Part shown: positions 25,273 to 34,274 of the stretch, in pieces
Position numbering within the stretch: position 1 is the first letter of the stretch
Layout of the letters: every line of letters starts with the position of its first letter
DNA from: Lentisphaerae bacterium ADurb.Bin082
Lineage (GTDB): Bacteria > Verrucomicrobiota > Lentisphaeria > Oligosphaerales > Oligosphaeraceae
DNA length: 36,765 bases
Direction: 5' to 3'
NCBI GenBank assembly: GCA_002070945.1
Contig: MWEG01000020.1
Location: forward strand, 1 to 36,765
Program-made: the position numbers and the translations under genes
The notes under the pieces: generated by a model
The model's database searches: none
Told to the model about the DNA's origin: nothing
Seen by the model: only the letters and a program-made list of their open reading frames with translations

Positions 25273-27882
25273 TTAAAATTTCAGCACTACTTTTCCGTCT
25301 TTGCCGCCAGGTGCGGTCACTGTCTCGGTGTGCGCGTCGTATATCCCGCCCTCGCAATGGATGGCCATCCGTTGCTGCGGGTGCGGCAGTCGGATATGGA
25401 AGTTCGGCGCTTCTTTCTCGACCTGAAAAACGCACCGAAGCTCATCTTCGCTCGCCTCGGCGATTGCAGTCAAGCCGCCGAAATGCGTCGTCTTCATTCC
25501 TTGCAAAGCGATCTTTTGACCTGGTGACAGCCATTGCCGCGGAATCATCCGGAATAAATCCAAGCCGCCGTCCCGGTCGTTTTCCCAATACAGCATCCAG
25601 CGCACCTGCATCAGCATCCAGGCCTCTTCGTGCGTTTTGTACTGGCTCGCCCCGTGATAATGTTCCCAAAAGGCGTAGCTTTCGCGGTCTTGCAATGCTG
25701 TGAGTTGATTGTAAAAAGCCTTTAAATACAATTTGACCTCGCCACGGCGCAAATGCGCATAGTCGTGACGACAATAGTAGGGCTGGCTCAAACTGGCGTT
25801 CTCGCGTGTGCACGGGTGCTGATTTGCCTTCACCAGCATCGTCATCTCGGGGCTGTCCGCCGCGAAAATATCTGTCAACGCCAGGTACAGCGGCCCTGTC
25901 GTCACCCCGCGTGCGGCAAAGGAGCCATGTGTGAACCATTTGCCGCCATCGACATAAAGCGTCGATATGCCATTATGCTCGCCCCATGGCGCACACAACG
26001 GCCCCCAGCTGCCGTCGCCAAAGGGAACAACCGGCGCTCGCGCCAATGCATCGCGCAGAGCCGCCCGGATGTCCTCCCGATACAGCGCTACTTCTGCGGC
26101 CAGGTGCGCAGCGTAGGCGCTGTCCGTCGCCTGCAAAACCTCTGCCATCCCTGACAGGCCAAGGTAGGTTCCGGCATTCAAATAAAATGAATGGAAGAAA
26201 TCGTCCGGGTCAGCGACCTTTCCTGACACTAGGCCGTAATAGCCCAGTTCCCGGTATTCGTCGACCTTATTGCGCTCTCGCCACGCCAGTAAATAGTCGC
26301 AGGCTTTTTTCAGGCCTGGCGTGCTGCGGCGCAGCCATTCGATGTCGTCGCTGTAGCGGTAGTGCTCCGCGCAAGTCCACAAAAAATGCCCGGTTTCACT
26401 CTGGTAATTGTTGAAATTCTGGATGAATCCATCCGGTCGTTGGCGCGCCAGGAAAAAGTCGAGGCTGCGGCCAGCCAGATCATGCCGTCCGACGCTGTCG
26501 AGAAACTGGATAATCGGTGCGCTTTCCGTGCCGATTGGCGAATACCACCCGATTGTTGCCAGCAGCGGCTCTGAATCTGAGCGTCCGAGGAGGTTCAAGT
26601 CCAAATGCAGCAGGCCTGCCTGCACCCGTTCATGGATCGCTGCTTCTGGAATCGCCATGGCTCCGGCCGCTGACAATTTCTCTCGCCAAAATGCCTGACA
26701 GCCAGCCAGGTGCGCGGCAAAGTCCAGCTTTGCCAGCCGTTCCGCCCGTTCCGTTGAAATCGGCGAATGCGGCACCAGCATCTCGAACACCGCCTGCTTG
26801 CCTGGAGACACCAGCACTGCCATCTCCTCGTCCGGCATCATGTCGCCATTCATCCGATTGATTGCGATGACTCGTCCGCCCGTGGCTGGAAAACGACTGA
26901 AGCCACGCTCAAATTCATCCTTGAGTCCGACGCTGAACTTCCCTGCTGATACATCCGTCCCCACATACGCCGCCTTGAACCACGCATACGCTGGCGCTTT
27001 CGATACGTTGACCGCTTCGACCCGCAAGACGCAGACGACTTCCTGCTCACGCTCCACTGTCTCCGCCAACATTCGCTCGCGCAGGGCCGCTTGCTCTTCT
27101 CCTGAAAGCATGTTGCCGCCGGTGTTAGCATAGCAGACCTCGTAGTCCGTTCCCTTCACCCGCCCTGGCGCCAAGGGGCCGTCCTCCAGCGTGGCAAAGG
27201 CCGTGACCCGATACTGGATGCTCTCTTCGTCCTGGATTGAATGTAGAATCGGCAGAACGCCGTCGTCCAGGCGATGCGTGATTTTTGCCTTGCAGCTTTC
27301 CCCGGGGCCGATGACAAACTTCAGGCGATAGTGGCTGCCAGGCTCCGTCGGATCCAACAGCACAGGCCGCGAGTGATTGCGGATTTCGATCGCGCCCCAG
27401 TACTGGTAGTCGGAAAAGCCGGCCTCGCGGTTTTGCAAAGCTACATGGAACATCCGCATGTCACGCCCCACGCCTAGCCAGACAGGGCAGTATTGGTCGC
27501 GATTTTTCCGGCACGCCTTAGCGTAGCTTTCCTCAGCGGCGTTATTCATGCGGTCGTGATCCGATGTCAGACCGCGGCTGGCTATGTCTACAGTGACCTC
27601 AGCATAGTTGCGGCTGTCTTCTCCGGGGACAACGGCCGCGCCATACTCGGGAATGTACAATGGATACGCGCTGGAGACATCACGAGCCAAGAATGAAAAC
27701 GAACAGACGTCGCCCCGGACTGTTACCAAGGTCGGTCGGGAACCCAGGCCTGTCCTGGCCTCCGACAACTCCAGCGTGAACTCCGAAACATCGCTTAGCT
27801 GCGACGCGCTGGCCAGACGACCGTGCTTCACGCTGACCTGAACCGAACCCGCCTGCCTTGCGAACAAAACTCGAATTTTCAT
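25273..27882 (-). CDS. Cytosolic six-hairpin (alpha/alpha)6 glycosidase-like protein
   Basis: 869 aa. AGGAG lies 6 bases before the ATG. There is no signal peptide. Residues ~1-400 are beta-rich. From ~410 to ~780 the pattern is helical and Trp/Tyr-rich, typical of (alpha/alpha)6 barrels (LLHLDLNLLGRSDSE, IIQFLDSVGRHDLAGRSLDF, HFLWTCAEHYRYSDDIEWL). A short beta-sandwich tail ends the protein. The architecture is like GH63/78/95-type enzymes, but no catalytic pair could be assigned, so the GH family stays open. It would process imported oligosaccharides. It diverges from the glycyl radical enzyme operon across 196 bases, so the two may share regulation. Confidence 0.65.
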   Translation of the reverse strand: MKIRVLFARQAGSVQVSVKHGRLASASQLSDVSEFTLELSEARTGLGSRPTLVTVRGDVCSFSFLARDVSSAYPLYIPEYGAAVVPGEDSRNYAEVTVDIASRGLTSDHDRMNNAAEESYAKACRKNRDQYCPVWLGVGRDMRMFHVALQNREAGFSDYQYWGAIEIRNHSRPVLLDPTEPGSHYRLKFVIGPGESCKAKITHRLDDGVLPILHSIQDEESIQYRVTAFATLEDGPLAPGRVKGTDYEVCYANTGGNMLSGEEQAALRERMLAETVEREQEVVCVLRVEAVNVSKAPAYAWFKAAYVGTDVSAGKFSVGLKDEFERGFSRFPATGGRVIAINRMNGDMMPDEEMAVLVSPGKQAVFEMLVPHSPISTERAERLAKLDFAAHLAGCQAFWREKLSAAGAMAIPEAAIHERVQAGLLHLDLNLLGRSDSEPLLATIGWYSPIGTESAPIIQFLDSVGRHDLAGRSLDFFLARQRPDGFIQNFNNYQSETGHFLWTCAEHYRYSDDIEWLRRSTPGLKKACDYLLAWRERNKVDEYRELGYYGLVSGKVADPDDFFHSFYLNAGTYLGLSGMAEVLQATDSAYAAHLAAEVALYREDIRAALRDALARAPVVPFGDGSWGPLCAPWGEHNGISTLYVDGGKWFTHGSFAARGVTTGPLYLALTDIFAADSPEMTMLVKANQHPCTRENASLSQPYYCRHDYAHLRRGEVKLYLKAFYNQLTALQDRESYAFWEHYHGASQYKTHEEAWMLMQVRWMLYWENDRDGGLDLFRMIPRQWLSPGQKIALQGMKTTHFGGLTAIAEASEDELRCVFQVEKEAPNFHIRLPHPQQRMAIHCEGGIYDAHTETVTAPGGKDGKVVLKF

Positions 27883-27953
27883 CGCCTGCTCCTGGTGTAC
27901 ATCCTTCGCCGCTGCGACAGCGACGTTATGAGAAATAAAGACGTTCCTGCCTG

Positions 27954-28021
27954 GGAATAACTTAGCATAACGGTTTGTCTATCACAATCAAGGCGGTATA
28001 GTTATTATTGTTGATGACATG
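27954..28021 (+). repeat. Partial copy of the ssrA-upstream dispersed repeat
   Basis: GGAATAACTTAGCATAACGG followed by TTGTCTATCACAATCAAG, GGTATA and, after a divergent stretch, GATGACATGC matches 36058-36128 upstream of tmRNA. It corresponds to the 3' half of the repeat copy at 35981-36080 plus the promoter region beyond it. It sits 58 bases upstream of the glycyl radical enzyme start. Confidence 0.8.
27975..28002 (+). promoter_or_regulatory. Sigma70-type promoter for the glycyl radical enzyme operon
   Basis: TTGTCT (27975-27980) and TATAGT (27997-28002) are separated by 16 bases, with an AT-rich run after the -10. The same geometry and mostly the same spacer (ATCACAATCAAG) precede tmRNA. 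Transcription would start near 28009, leaving a ~70-base leader to the ATG at 28079. The leader contains CCGGGCGTTTGCGCCC, a possible small hairpin. Confidence 0.6.
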
Positions 28022-28078
28022 CTCGGATTGCTTATCCGGGCGTTTGCGCCCATGTCGTGAGTTATTGGAGACGGAACG

Positions 28079-30199
28079 ATGACTGCAGATGCCTTATGGG
28101 GCCACTACGACGCGGTGCGCGATGCGCTTGCAGAGCAGTATCGTCTGCCGATGAATCCGGCTACTGGTATAGCGCCGGAGGCGTTGCTGGTAAAAGCCCA
28201 GCAGTATTTGGTCACGACAGGCGCTGCAAAGCCGCGGATTATCCAGCGCGCGGAGATGCTGCGCATGCTGCTTAGCGACGCGGCTATCCGCGTGGACCCC
28301 GATGACTGGTTCGCAGACCATATTGACACCGGTCGCGTCTTGTGGAAAGTCCAGCAGCAATGGATGAACGAAGCCGGCAAGAAACTGGGCTTGAACGGCT
28401 GGCGCCTGGACGACTGTGCCTTTGGCCGGCTTGACTTGAGCCACACCTCACCCGGCTGGCACAATGTGCTTAAATACGGCGCAACAGGACTGCGCGACCG
28501 CGCCAAAGCCGCGCTGGCAACGGCTGCCGACGAGGAGGCCGCAGACTTTTTTCGCGCGGTAATCATCGTCGGAGAAGCTATGCGTGTCTACATCTTGCGT
28601 CTGGCAGCGGAGGCCGAGCGCCTGGGAGCGCAACGGGTGATTGCGACTTTGCAGGCTCTGGCAGAACGGCCGCCTGAGAGCTTTCACGAGGCGCTGCAAT
28701 GGTCGCTCCTGTTTAACCAGGTGCAGGAGATTGAAGGCGAGTACGTCCGCTCGCAGGGCGTTTTTGACCAGCTGTTCTTTCCCTATTACGACGCTGACCT
28801 GCGCAGCGGCCGGTTGGCACGTGAGCAAGCGAAAGAGCTTATCTATTTCTACTTTGATAAATTTGCCGCGCAGCATTTTGGCGCTGGCAACAACATCTGT
28901 TTTGGCGGTCGCGACGCCGTCGGCAAGGATCTCTGCAACGACCTGACGCGGCTGTGCCTGGAGGTTTTTGCCGAGCGCAAGATGATTGACCCCAAGCTCT
29001 CGCTGCGCATTCATCGCAACACCCCGCCAGATATTTTGGCGCAAGCTGTGGACGCTGTGCGCAATGGCGCTAACGCCATCGTCTTTGCCAACGATGACAT
29101 CGCGTTTGAGATGTTCATGCGTCATGGCAAACAGCCGGAGGATATCGTCGATTTTGTGCCGATTGGCTGCTATGAGCCGGCGATCATGGGCAAGGAATTG
29201 TGTTGCAGCATGAGCGCGCTGTGCAATCTGGTCAAGCCCTTTGAAGAGCTGATGACGACCATGCCAGTGCCGCAGAGCATGGACGAGGTGCTGCGCGGTT
29301 ACGAGTCCATCCTGGCCAGGCATTTGCGGCAGGCAATGGCCGAGACCCGCGCCTGGGAGCTGGAGTGGCCGCAGGTGAATCCTTCGCCAGTGCTGTCCTC
29401 CAGCATGGACTCGTGCTTTGCCAAGGGGCGGGATGTTTCTGCAGCAGGCACTGAATACAGCACTTCTGGCATCATGTGCGCCGGCATTGGCACGGTGGCG
29501 GACTCCTTGGCTGCCATTGAGTACCTGGTCTTCACGGAAAAACTCTGCAGCTGGGACGAATTGCGCCAGGCGCTGTTGGACGACTGGCAGGGCCACGACG
29601 AGCTGCAACTGATCGCCCGCCGCCGCGCACCGAAATGGGGCAACAACGACGAACGGGCCGACCGCTTTGCCGTGGCAGTCTGTCAATCAACAGCCGAACT
29701 GATCAATAACACGCCGAATAGTCGCGGCGGACATTTCCAGATGGGCTGCTGGTCTATCGACCACTCGGTGATGATGGGAGAACGTACCGCAGCCACTCCT
29801 GACGGTCGACGCAATGGCGAACCCCTGGCAAAAAATACCGGTGCGACGATTGGCATGGACAAAAAGGGCGTCACCGGATTGCTGAATAGCGTGACCAAGC
29901 TTGACGCGACTGATTTTCCCGATGGCACGGTGCTGGACGTCACCTTGCATCCTACGCTGGTGCGAGGCGAGCTTGGCCGCAAGTGCCTGCAAGATATTTT
30001 GGCGACCTTCTGCCGCAAGGGTGGCTTCTACATCCATTTCAATGTGTTTGATGCCGAGACGCTGAAAGCGGCGCAAGCCAGCCCCGAGAAATATGCGAAT
30101 CTGCAAGTGCGGGTCTGCGGCTGGAACGCCCGATTCATTGACCTGTCGCGCAAGATGCAGGACTGCTTCATCCGCGAAGCTGAAGCAAAGGCGCAATAA
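28079..30199 (+). CDS. Glycyl radical enzyme of unassigned substrate (pyruvate formate-lyase superfamily)
   Basis: 706 aa, shorter than the ~760-850 aa of most characterised members. GGAG lies 8 bases before the ATG. The thiyl-radical Cys is Cys364 in FVPIGCYEPAIM, with Glu366 in the C-x-E arrangement used as base by dehydratase and lyase members. The radical-bearing glycine is Gly681 in QVRVCGWNARFIDL, a variant of RVxGYxxxF with Trp for Tyr. PFL itself has two adjacent Cys, so formate-lyase activity is unlikely. No known subfamily signature (choline, glycerol/propanediol, hydroxyproline, arylacetate) was recognisable. It is oxygen-sensitive and cytosolic. No microcompartment genes are nearby. 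It is followed after 2 bases by its activase and flanked by sugar-metabolism genes, so a polyol, sugar or sugar-acid substrate is plausible. Confidence 0.9.
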   Translation: MTADALWGHYDAVRDALAEQYRLPMNPATGIAPEALLVKAQQYLVTTGAAKPRIIQRAEMLRMLLSDAAIRVDPDDWFADHIDTGRVLWKVQQQWMNEAGKKLGLNGWRLDDCAFGRLDLSHTSPGWHNVLKYGATGLRDRAKAALATAADEEAADFFRAVIIVGEAMRVYILRLAAEAERLGAQRVIATLQALAERPPESFHEALQWSLLFNQVQEIEGEYVRSQGVFDQLFFPYYDADLRSGRLAREQAKELIYFYFDKFAAQHFGAGNNICFGGRDAVGKDLCNDLTRLCLEVFAERKMIDPKLSLRIHRNTPPDILAQAVDAVRNGANAIVFANDDIAFEMFMRHGKQPEDIVDFVPIGCYEPAIMGKELCCSMSALCNLVKPFEELMTTMPVPQSMDEVLRGYESILARHLRQAMAETRAWELEWPQVNPSPVLSSSMDSCFAKGRDVSAAGTEYSTSGIMCAGIGTVADSLAAIEYLVFTEKLCSWDELRQALLDDWQGHDELQLIARRRAPKWGNNDERADRFAVAVCQSTAELINNTPNSRGGHFQMGCWSIDHSVMMGERTAATPDGRRNGEPLAKNTGATIGMDKKGVTGLLNSVTKLDATDFPDGTVLDVTLHPTLVRGELGRKCLQDILATFCRKGGFYIHFNVFDAETLKAAQASPEKYANLQVRVCGWNARFIDLSRKMQDCFIREAEAKAQ

Positions 30200-30201
30200 T
30201 C

Positions 30202-31116
30202 ATGACGACAGGGCTGGTCTCAGGCATTAAGCATCTCGAAATCCACGACGGGCCTGGCATTCGCACCACGCTGTTCTTGCAGGGCTGCACACTGCGTTGC
30301 GCGTGGTGTCACAATCCGGAAAGCATCAGCCGTGAGCCGCTGTTGCTGTACAAGGACATCCGCTGTGAGTCCTGCGGGCGATGCGTGGCTGTGTGTCCCA
30401 GCGGCGCCCAGGCGCTGGACACGGCAGGCAAGCACGTCTTTGGCCGCGGCAAATGCCAGCGCTGCGGTCGCTGCGTTGACGCCTGCCTGCTGGACGTGTT
30501 GAGCTTCTCGGCGCGGGAAGTCAGCGTCGATGATGCCTTGGCGCTGCTGCTGGAAGACCGCGATTTTTATGAGCAATCCGGCGGTGGAGTGACTCTGTCA
30601 GGCGGCGAACCCTTGTGCCAGGTGGATTTTTGCGTCGAACTCCTGCGGCGTCTGCAGGTCGAGGGTGTGCATACGGCTGTCGATACGAGTGGGAATGTTC
30701 CTTGGGAGGCATTTGCGCGCGTGTTGCCGCATACGTCGCTGTTTCTCTACGACCTCAAGCTGATGGACTCTGAGCAGCATCGAGCCTTGACCGGCTGCGG
30801 CAACGAACTCATCCTGGCTAATTTGCGGCGCTTGGCAGGGCAGGGCGTGCCCATTGAGCTGCGCCTGCCGCTGATACCGACGCTGACTTGGTCGCCCGCG
30901 GAATGCCGCGCTGCCGGAGAATTCCTGGCCGCATTGCCGCATGCGGTGACAGTGCGACTATTGGCCTATCACGATTATGCACGGGACAAGTACCGCTACG
31001 TCGGCCTGGCTGACAGCATGCCGAGAGTGCCTATGCCGTCGGTTGACGATTTGGAAGAGGCCGCTGGAATCCTGCGCGGCTACGGCCTGCGGGTGATCAA
31101 TTCTTTGGCAGAGTAG
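30202..31116 (+). CDS. Glycyl radical enzyme activating protein (radical SAM)
   Basis: 304 aa. The radical SAM cluster motif is Cys29-x3-Cys33-x2-Cys36 (GCTLRCAWCHNPE). A ferredoxin-like insert with two further 4Fe-4S sites follows (CESCGRCVAVCPSGA and CQRCGRCVDACLLDVL). Such an insert marks activases of non-PFL glycyl radical enzymes. SGGEPL and DTSGNV are SAM-binding segments. It cleaves S-adenosylmethionine to abstract hydrogen from the partner glycine (Gly681 of the preceding protein). The ATG is 2 bases after the partner's stop, with AAAGG about 10 bases upstream, so the pair is one operon. Confidence 0.96.
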   Translation: MTTGLVSGIKHLEIHDGPGIRTTLFLQGCTLRCAWCHNPESISREPLLLYKDIRCESCGRCVAVCPSGAQALDTAGKHVFGRGKCQRCGRCVDACLLDVLSFSAREVSVDDALALLLEDRDFYEQSGGGVTLSGGEPLCQVDFCVELLRRLQVEGVHTAVDTSGNVPWEAFARVLPHTSLFLYDLKLMDSEQHRALTGCGNELILANLRRLAGQGVPIELRLPLIPTLTWSPAECRAAGEFLAALPHAVTVRLLAYHDYARDKYRYVGLADSMPRVPMPSVDDLEEAAGILRGYGLRVINSLAE

Positions 31117-31128
31117 GCACGGGAAGCG

Positions 31129-31935
31129 TCAGAACCACTGGCTCAGCCACTGCATGGCTGAGGTCAGCGCGTCGAGGCGGGCGCGTGGGGTGTCGCCAGG
31201 CACCGATACTTCGAAGTTGAAGGGGCCGCAATAGTCAATGCTGCGCAAGGCCGCGATGAAAGCCTGCCAGTCAATGACGCCTTTGCCGGGGAGCCAGTGC
31301 TTTTCATCAATGCCGTCGTAGTCGCTCAGGTGCAGAGTGATGAGGTTCTTGTCGAGGCTTTTGACCCATTCGGGCAGCAGGGCGTACTGGTCCATGCCGT
31401 GATTGACGTCCAGGCAGACGCCGCAGACATCGCTGCCGAGATGTTTGACAAAGAGTTCGAGTTCAGCCAGGCAATTGCCGAGGCATGTGCGCGGGAGCAG
31501 CTCAATGGCCATTTTTACGCCGGCCTGGCGAAACTCTCCGCTGAGTTCAGCGAGAGTCTGCAAACTGCATTCCAGGCGGGCGGGACGGTCTTCAGCGCTG
31601 ATGGGCTCGGCGCTGGCGTGGATGACGACCATTGGGGCTGCAAAGAAGCGCGCGTCAGCCAAGGCTTGGCGCAGGCTGGCCAAAGCGGCAGTGGCGGTCG
31701 CTGGGTTGGAGGGATCCACGCCGCCCCCGAAATCAGCGTGGATCGTCATCGGGCGGATGCCAGCCTCCTGCATAGCCGCAGCCAGGCGTTCGTGCCCGTA
31801 CTCAACGCCTTTAAGCAAGGGCGTAGTGTAGATTTCAGCAGTGCGGATGCCTGACCCGGGCAGGACTGCCAGCATCTCGTCGGTCATGGGCTTGGCAAGG
31901 GAATGAAGGGACACACCGAGAACTGGACTGAACAT
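31129..31935 (-). CDS. Sugar phosphate isomerase/epimerase family (xylose isomerase-like TIM barrel)
   Basis: 268 aa, typical of AP_endonuc_2 proteins. AAAGGAG lies 10 bases before the ATG. Expected metal-site elements are MTIHADFGG, VVIHAS, KMAIELLPR (Glu), VCLDVNHGMD (Asp/His) and FNFEVSV (final Glu). Related enzymes isomerise or epimerise free or phosphorylated keto-sugars, or act on inositol derivatives. The exact substrate is not visible. It converges on the activase with a 12-base gap and lies 66 bases downstream of the GH50-like gene on the same strand, so it may process that enzyme's products. Confidence 0.86.
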   Translation of the reverse strand: MFSPVLGVSLHSLAKPMTDEMLAVLPGSGIRTAEIYTTPLLKGVEYGHERLAAAMQEAGIRPMTIHADFGGGVDPSNPATATAALASLRQALADARFFAAPMVVIHASAEPISAEDRPARLECSLQTLAELSGEFRQAGVKMAIELLPRTCLGNCLAELELFVKHLGSDVCGVCLDVNHGMDQYALLPEWVKSLDKNLITLHLSDYDGIDEKHWLPGKGVIDWQAFIAALRSIDYCGPFNFEVSVPGDTPRARLDALTSAMQWLSQWF

Positions 31936-32001
31936 GATGGCAGAACTCCTTTGGGATGATATTTAATAGTGAAATGACCGCGTAGCTCCCCAGTGCCTCC
32001 A

Positions 32002-34002
32002 TCAACGTCCATCGGGGAACTTTGCCGGCGGCAGGGCGTGGCGCGTGTCATACATGGTTTCGGCGACGGCTCGGTTGACGTCCACGAAATCCTGGTATGG
32101 CGTATCAGTGACATCAACCAGTCCAAAGCCGAAGTTTTCGCCATCCCAGCGTCCGAGCAGCGTCTGGTCCTTGAAGGCAAAATGATGCAGCCCCACGAGC
32201 TGCGGGTGGCGCAGCACGCTGGTGAAGAGTTCTCGCAATGCCGTCTCCCGGTCGCCCGGCATAGCTCCGGCGCAGGTCAGAGTGCCAAATAACCCGCGTT
32301 CCTCCGTGCCGACCGTGTTTTCCGTGATCATCACTGGGATGTCCCTCGGCAAGCCCCGCGGCCGGAAGAGGTCAAAATGCAGAATGTACAAATTGTAGGA
32401 CACTATGTCGCAGTATTGCGCTGACAGCTCATTGATGTATTCGCGAAAATAATCCGGGCTCATCAGCCGCGAACCCAGATAGAGGTGATTCGGCGCCCCT
32501 CGCTTCACCGCATCCCGCGACAAGCGCAGGAAGCGTTCCGCGAAAGCCCGGCTAAACTGCGCCAGGTCTGCTCGCGCAGTCGGCGCCGTTGGCGGCGGCT
32601 GTTCGGCGGCCAGCCACTCATCCCAGCTGCTAAAGTTGGTCGCCCACGCCGCATTGCAGGCCGAAATATCAGCGTATTTGGCTTGCAGCTGCCGCTGCAA
32701 TTCGCGTTTGGCCGGTTGTTTCGCTTTGGCTGCCAACGCCTGCTCGCCGATGTGTGTCGTCGACCCGAATTTGAGTTCGTTGCCAACAAAAAAGCCGATG
32801 CAATATGGGTCTTCGCGCGTATAGGCGAACTCGTCGCCAAAAAGATCGGCCATCCCTGCTGCGAATTCATCCGCATAGACATCAATGATATCGCCTACTT
32901 TTGGGCATTTCGGCAGCGGCAGATTGAGCGTATAGGGCATTTTCTGCGCTTTATACAAGGCCGGCTCACTCCAGTTGGCGACCGTGTTGAAGCCCCAGCT
33001 CTGCAGCCGGCGCAGCTGGAACTCATTCCAAGCCGTTGCGGAACCGTACTTGGCCAACACGTTGTCACTGTAGAAATTGAAGACCTTGCCGCTCGCCGGG
33101 CGTGGACGCCGGAACAGCTTGGCGCGCTCGCCGTCATTAAGCCAATACGCACGCATGCCCAAGGCGTTAACCCCGCGCGAGAAAAAGATTCGACCCTCCG
33201 GATCAACCAAATACCACTTGCCTGCATATTTTTCTGTCCGGAAGAAGCCCGTTGCCCGCAGTTGCGGGCCGGCTGCCCAGCCGCCCCAGCGATTCCATGC
33301 CGGGACGCTTTCGCGCAAGGCTGCGACTTCGGCCTGATGACGCTGCTGCAACTCGTCCTGCGAGCGCATTTTGGTCGGCCAGTCGCTATGCACATACTGG
33401 CCAAATTCGTCCACCAGCGGGAAGAATGCCTCGGCGTTCTTCACTGCTGGATTGACTTCCCGCTCGCCATGCACCCGCAAATTGCGTAGACGGACTTTGA
33501 GATACACCGGAAAGGGTACGATGAACTGGAGGGATTTTATCGCGGCGGTGTTGCCATTATTTCCGCCAGGAAAGCCGTCCGGCATACGTCGACCCTTGAA
33601 CAGCGGATCAAAGCCGGGATCACCGCCGTGGCGCAGTCGGAACGTGAAGGCTTTGGTCGCCCCTGGCGGCACACTGGCCCTGCCGAGAGTGCAGGCGCTG
33701 CTTTCCAGGCAAACCTGGAGCATCGCACTGCTGTCCGGACATAAATTGTCCAACTCAAATGACAAATATCGGTAGGCAGAAAAATCCCAAGTCGAGCCCG
33801 TTGCTGGCAGGAGTCGTATGTTTGGCCAAGGCGCTATGGTATCAAGAGTAATCACCGCATCATTGACGCCCTCGGCAACCACCGTAGTTGCAGTCGGATG
33901 CGTCATCTGCACCTCCGTGGCCTTCCAAAGCACGGGGTCGCCCAAACACAATTGCCCTACGATTGCCAGTACTGACAGCAGTTGCGCCAATCTGTCTCTC
34001 AT
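32002..34002 (-). CDS. Secreted GH50-like agarase/beta-galactanase (clan GH-A)
   Basis: 666 aa. AGGAG lies 5 bases before the ATG. The N terminus (MRDRLAQLLSVLAIVGQLCLG) is a signal peptide. Residues ~25-190 form a beta-sandwich like the CBM-type domain of GH50 enzymes. The barrel starts near GKWYLVDPEGRIFFSRGVNALG. The acid/base region is DPYCIGFFVGNEL (Asn-Glu, about residue 408). The nucleophile candidate is the Glu of MITENTVG (about residue 560). This layout matches GH50 beta-agarases and related GH86-like sequences, so agarose- or galactan-type substrates are likely but unproven. A repeat array lies just upstream of its start. Confidence 0.78.
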   Translation of the reverse strand: MRDRLAQLLSVLAIVGQLCLGDPVLWKATEVQMTHPTATTVVAEGVNDAVITLDTIAPWPNIRLLPATGSTWDFSAYRYLSFELDNLCPDSSAMLQVCLESSACTLGRASVPPGATKAFTFRLRHGGDPGFDPLFKGRRMPDGFPGGNNGNTAAIKSLQFIVPFPVYLKVRLRNLRVHGEREVNPAVKNAEAFFPLVDEFGQYVHSDWPTKMRSQDELQQRHQAEVAALRESVPAWNRWGGWAAGPQLRATGFFRTEKYAGKWYLVDPEGRIFFSRGVNALGMRAYWLNDGERAKLFRRPRPASGKVFNFYSDNVLAKYGSATAWNEFQLRRLQSWGFNTVANWSEPALYKAQKMPYTLNLPLPKCPKVGDIIDVYADEFAAGMADLFGDEFAYTREDPYCIGFFVGNELKFGSTTHIGEQALAAKAKQPAKRELQRQLQAKYADISACNAAWATNFSSWDEWLAAEQPPPTAPTARADLAQFSRAFAERFLRLSRDAVKRGAPNHLYLGSRLMSPDYFREYINELSAQYCDIVSYNLYILHFDLFRPRGLPRDIPVMITENTVGTEERGLFGTLTCAGAMPGDRETALRELFTSVLRHPQLVGLHHFAFKDQTLLGRWDGENFGFGLVDVTDTPYQDFVDVNRAVAETMYDTRHALPPAKFPDGR

Positions 34003-34043
34003 GGCTGCTCCTTTTGCTCTTTATCTTTGTTTTACAGATACTG

Positions 34044-34153
34044 TCCATAAACGTCCACTTCCGTCCATGTCCACTTGCCACTAATGTCCACTTCCGTCCA
34101 CAGTCCATCGTCTACTAACGTCCATTAGCGTCCACTTCTGTCCATTGTCCACT
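34044..34153. repeat. GTCCACT/GTCCATT array upstream of the GH50-like gene
   Basis: About a dozen GTCCA-core units (GTCCATAAAC, GTCCACTTCC, GTCCACTTGCC and others), all on the plus strand. Bases 34101-34153 repeat 25198-25250 with 2 mismatches. The array runs directly into the longer dispersed repeat at 34150. It occupies the leader or promoter region of the minus-strand agarase gene, whose ATG is about 40 bases away. Confidence 0.9.
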
Positions 34154-34247
34154 AAAGCTCCTTGGCCTGGGTGCCTGGCGCTATAGGTTGCCGGAACTTC
34201 CAGGTATCTAGCAGGTGGCCCATTACGGAATAGTTTAGTATAACGGC
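34150..34247 (+). repeat. Dispersed ~100-bp repeat, left copy (R1)
   Basis: CACTAAAGCTCCTTGGCCTGG through AGTATAACGGC matches 35981-36080 with about three mismatches and two single-base gaps. It ends exactly where R2 continues into the tmRNA promoter. Beyond that R1 goes into ATTTTCCCG and the ISL3 remnant. R1 and R2 are direct repeats bracketing the low-GC island. Confidence 0.92.
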
Positions 34248-34274
34248 ATTTTCCCGATTTTATGAAAAATAGTA

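Noticed and set aside
28448..29686. Minus-strand open frame of 412 codons
   Set aside because: Antisense to the glycyl radical enzyme, whose motifs are intact; no family resemblance.
28079..30199. Bacterial microcompartment-associated glycyl radical enzyme
   Set aside because: No shell-protein genes nearby, and the N terminus has no extra amphipathic targeting helix.
32485..33489. Plus-strand open frame of 334 codons
   Set aside because: Antisense to the GH50-like gene, which has clear catalytic motifs and a signal peptide.
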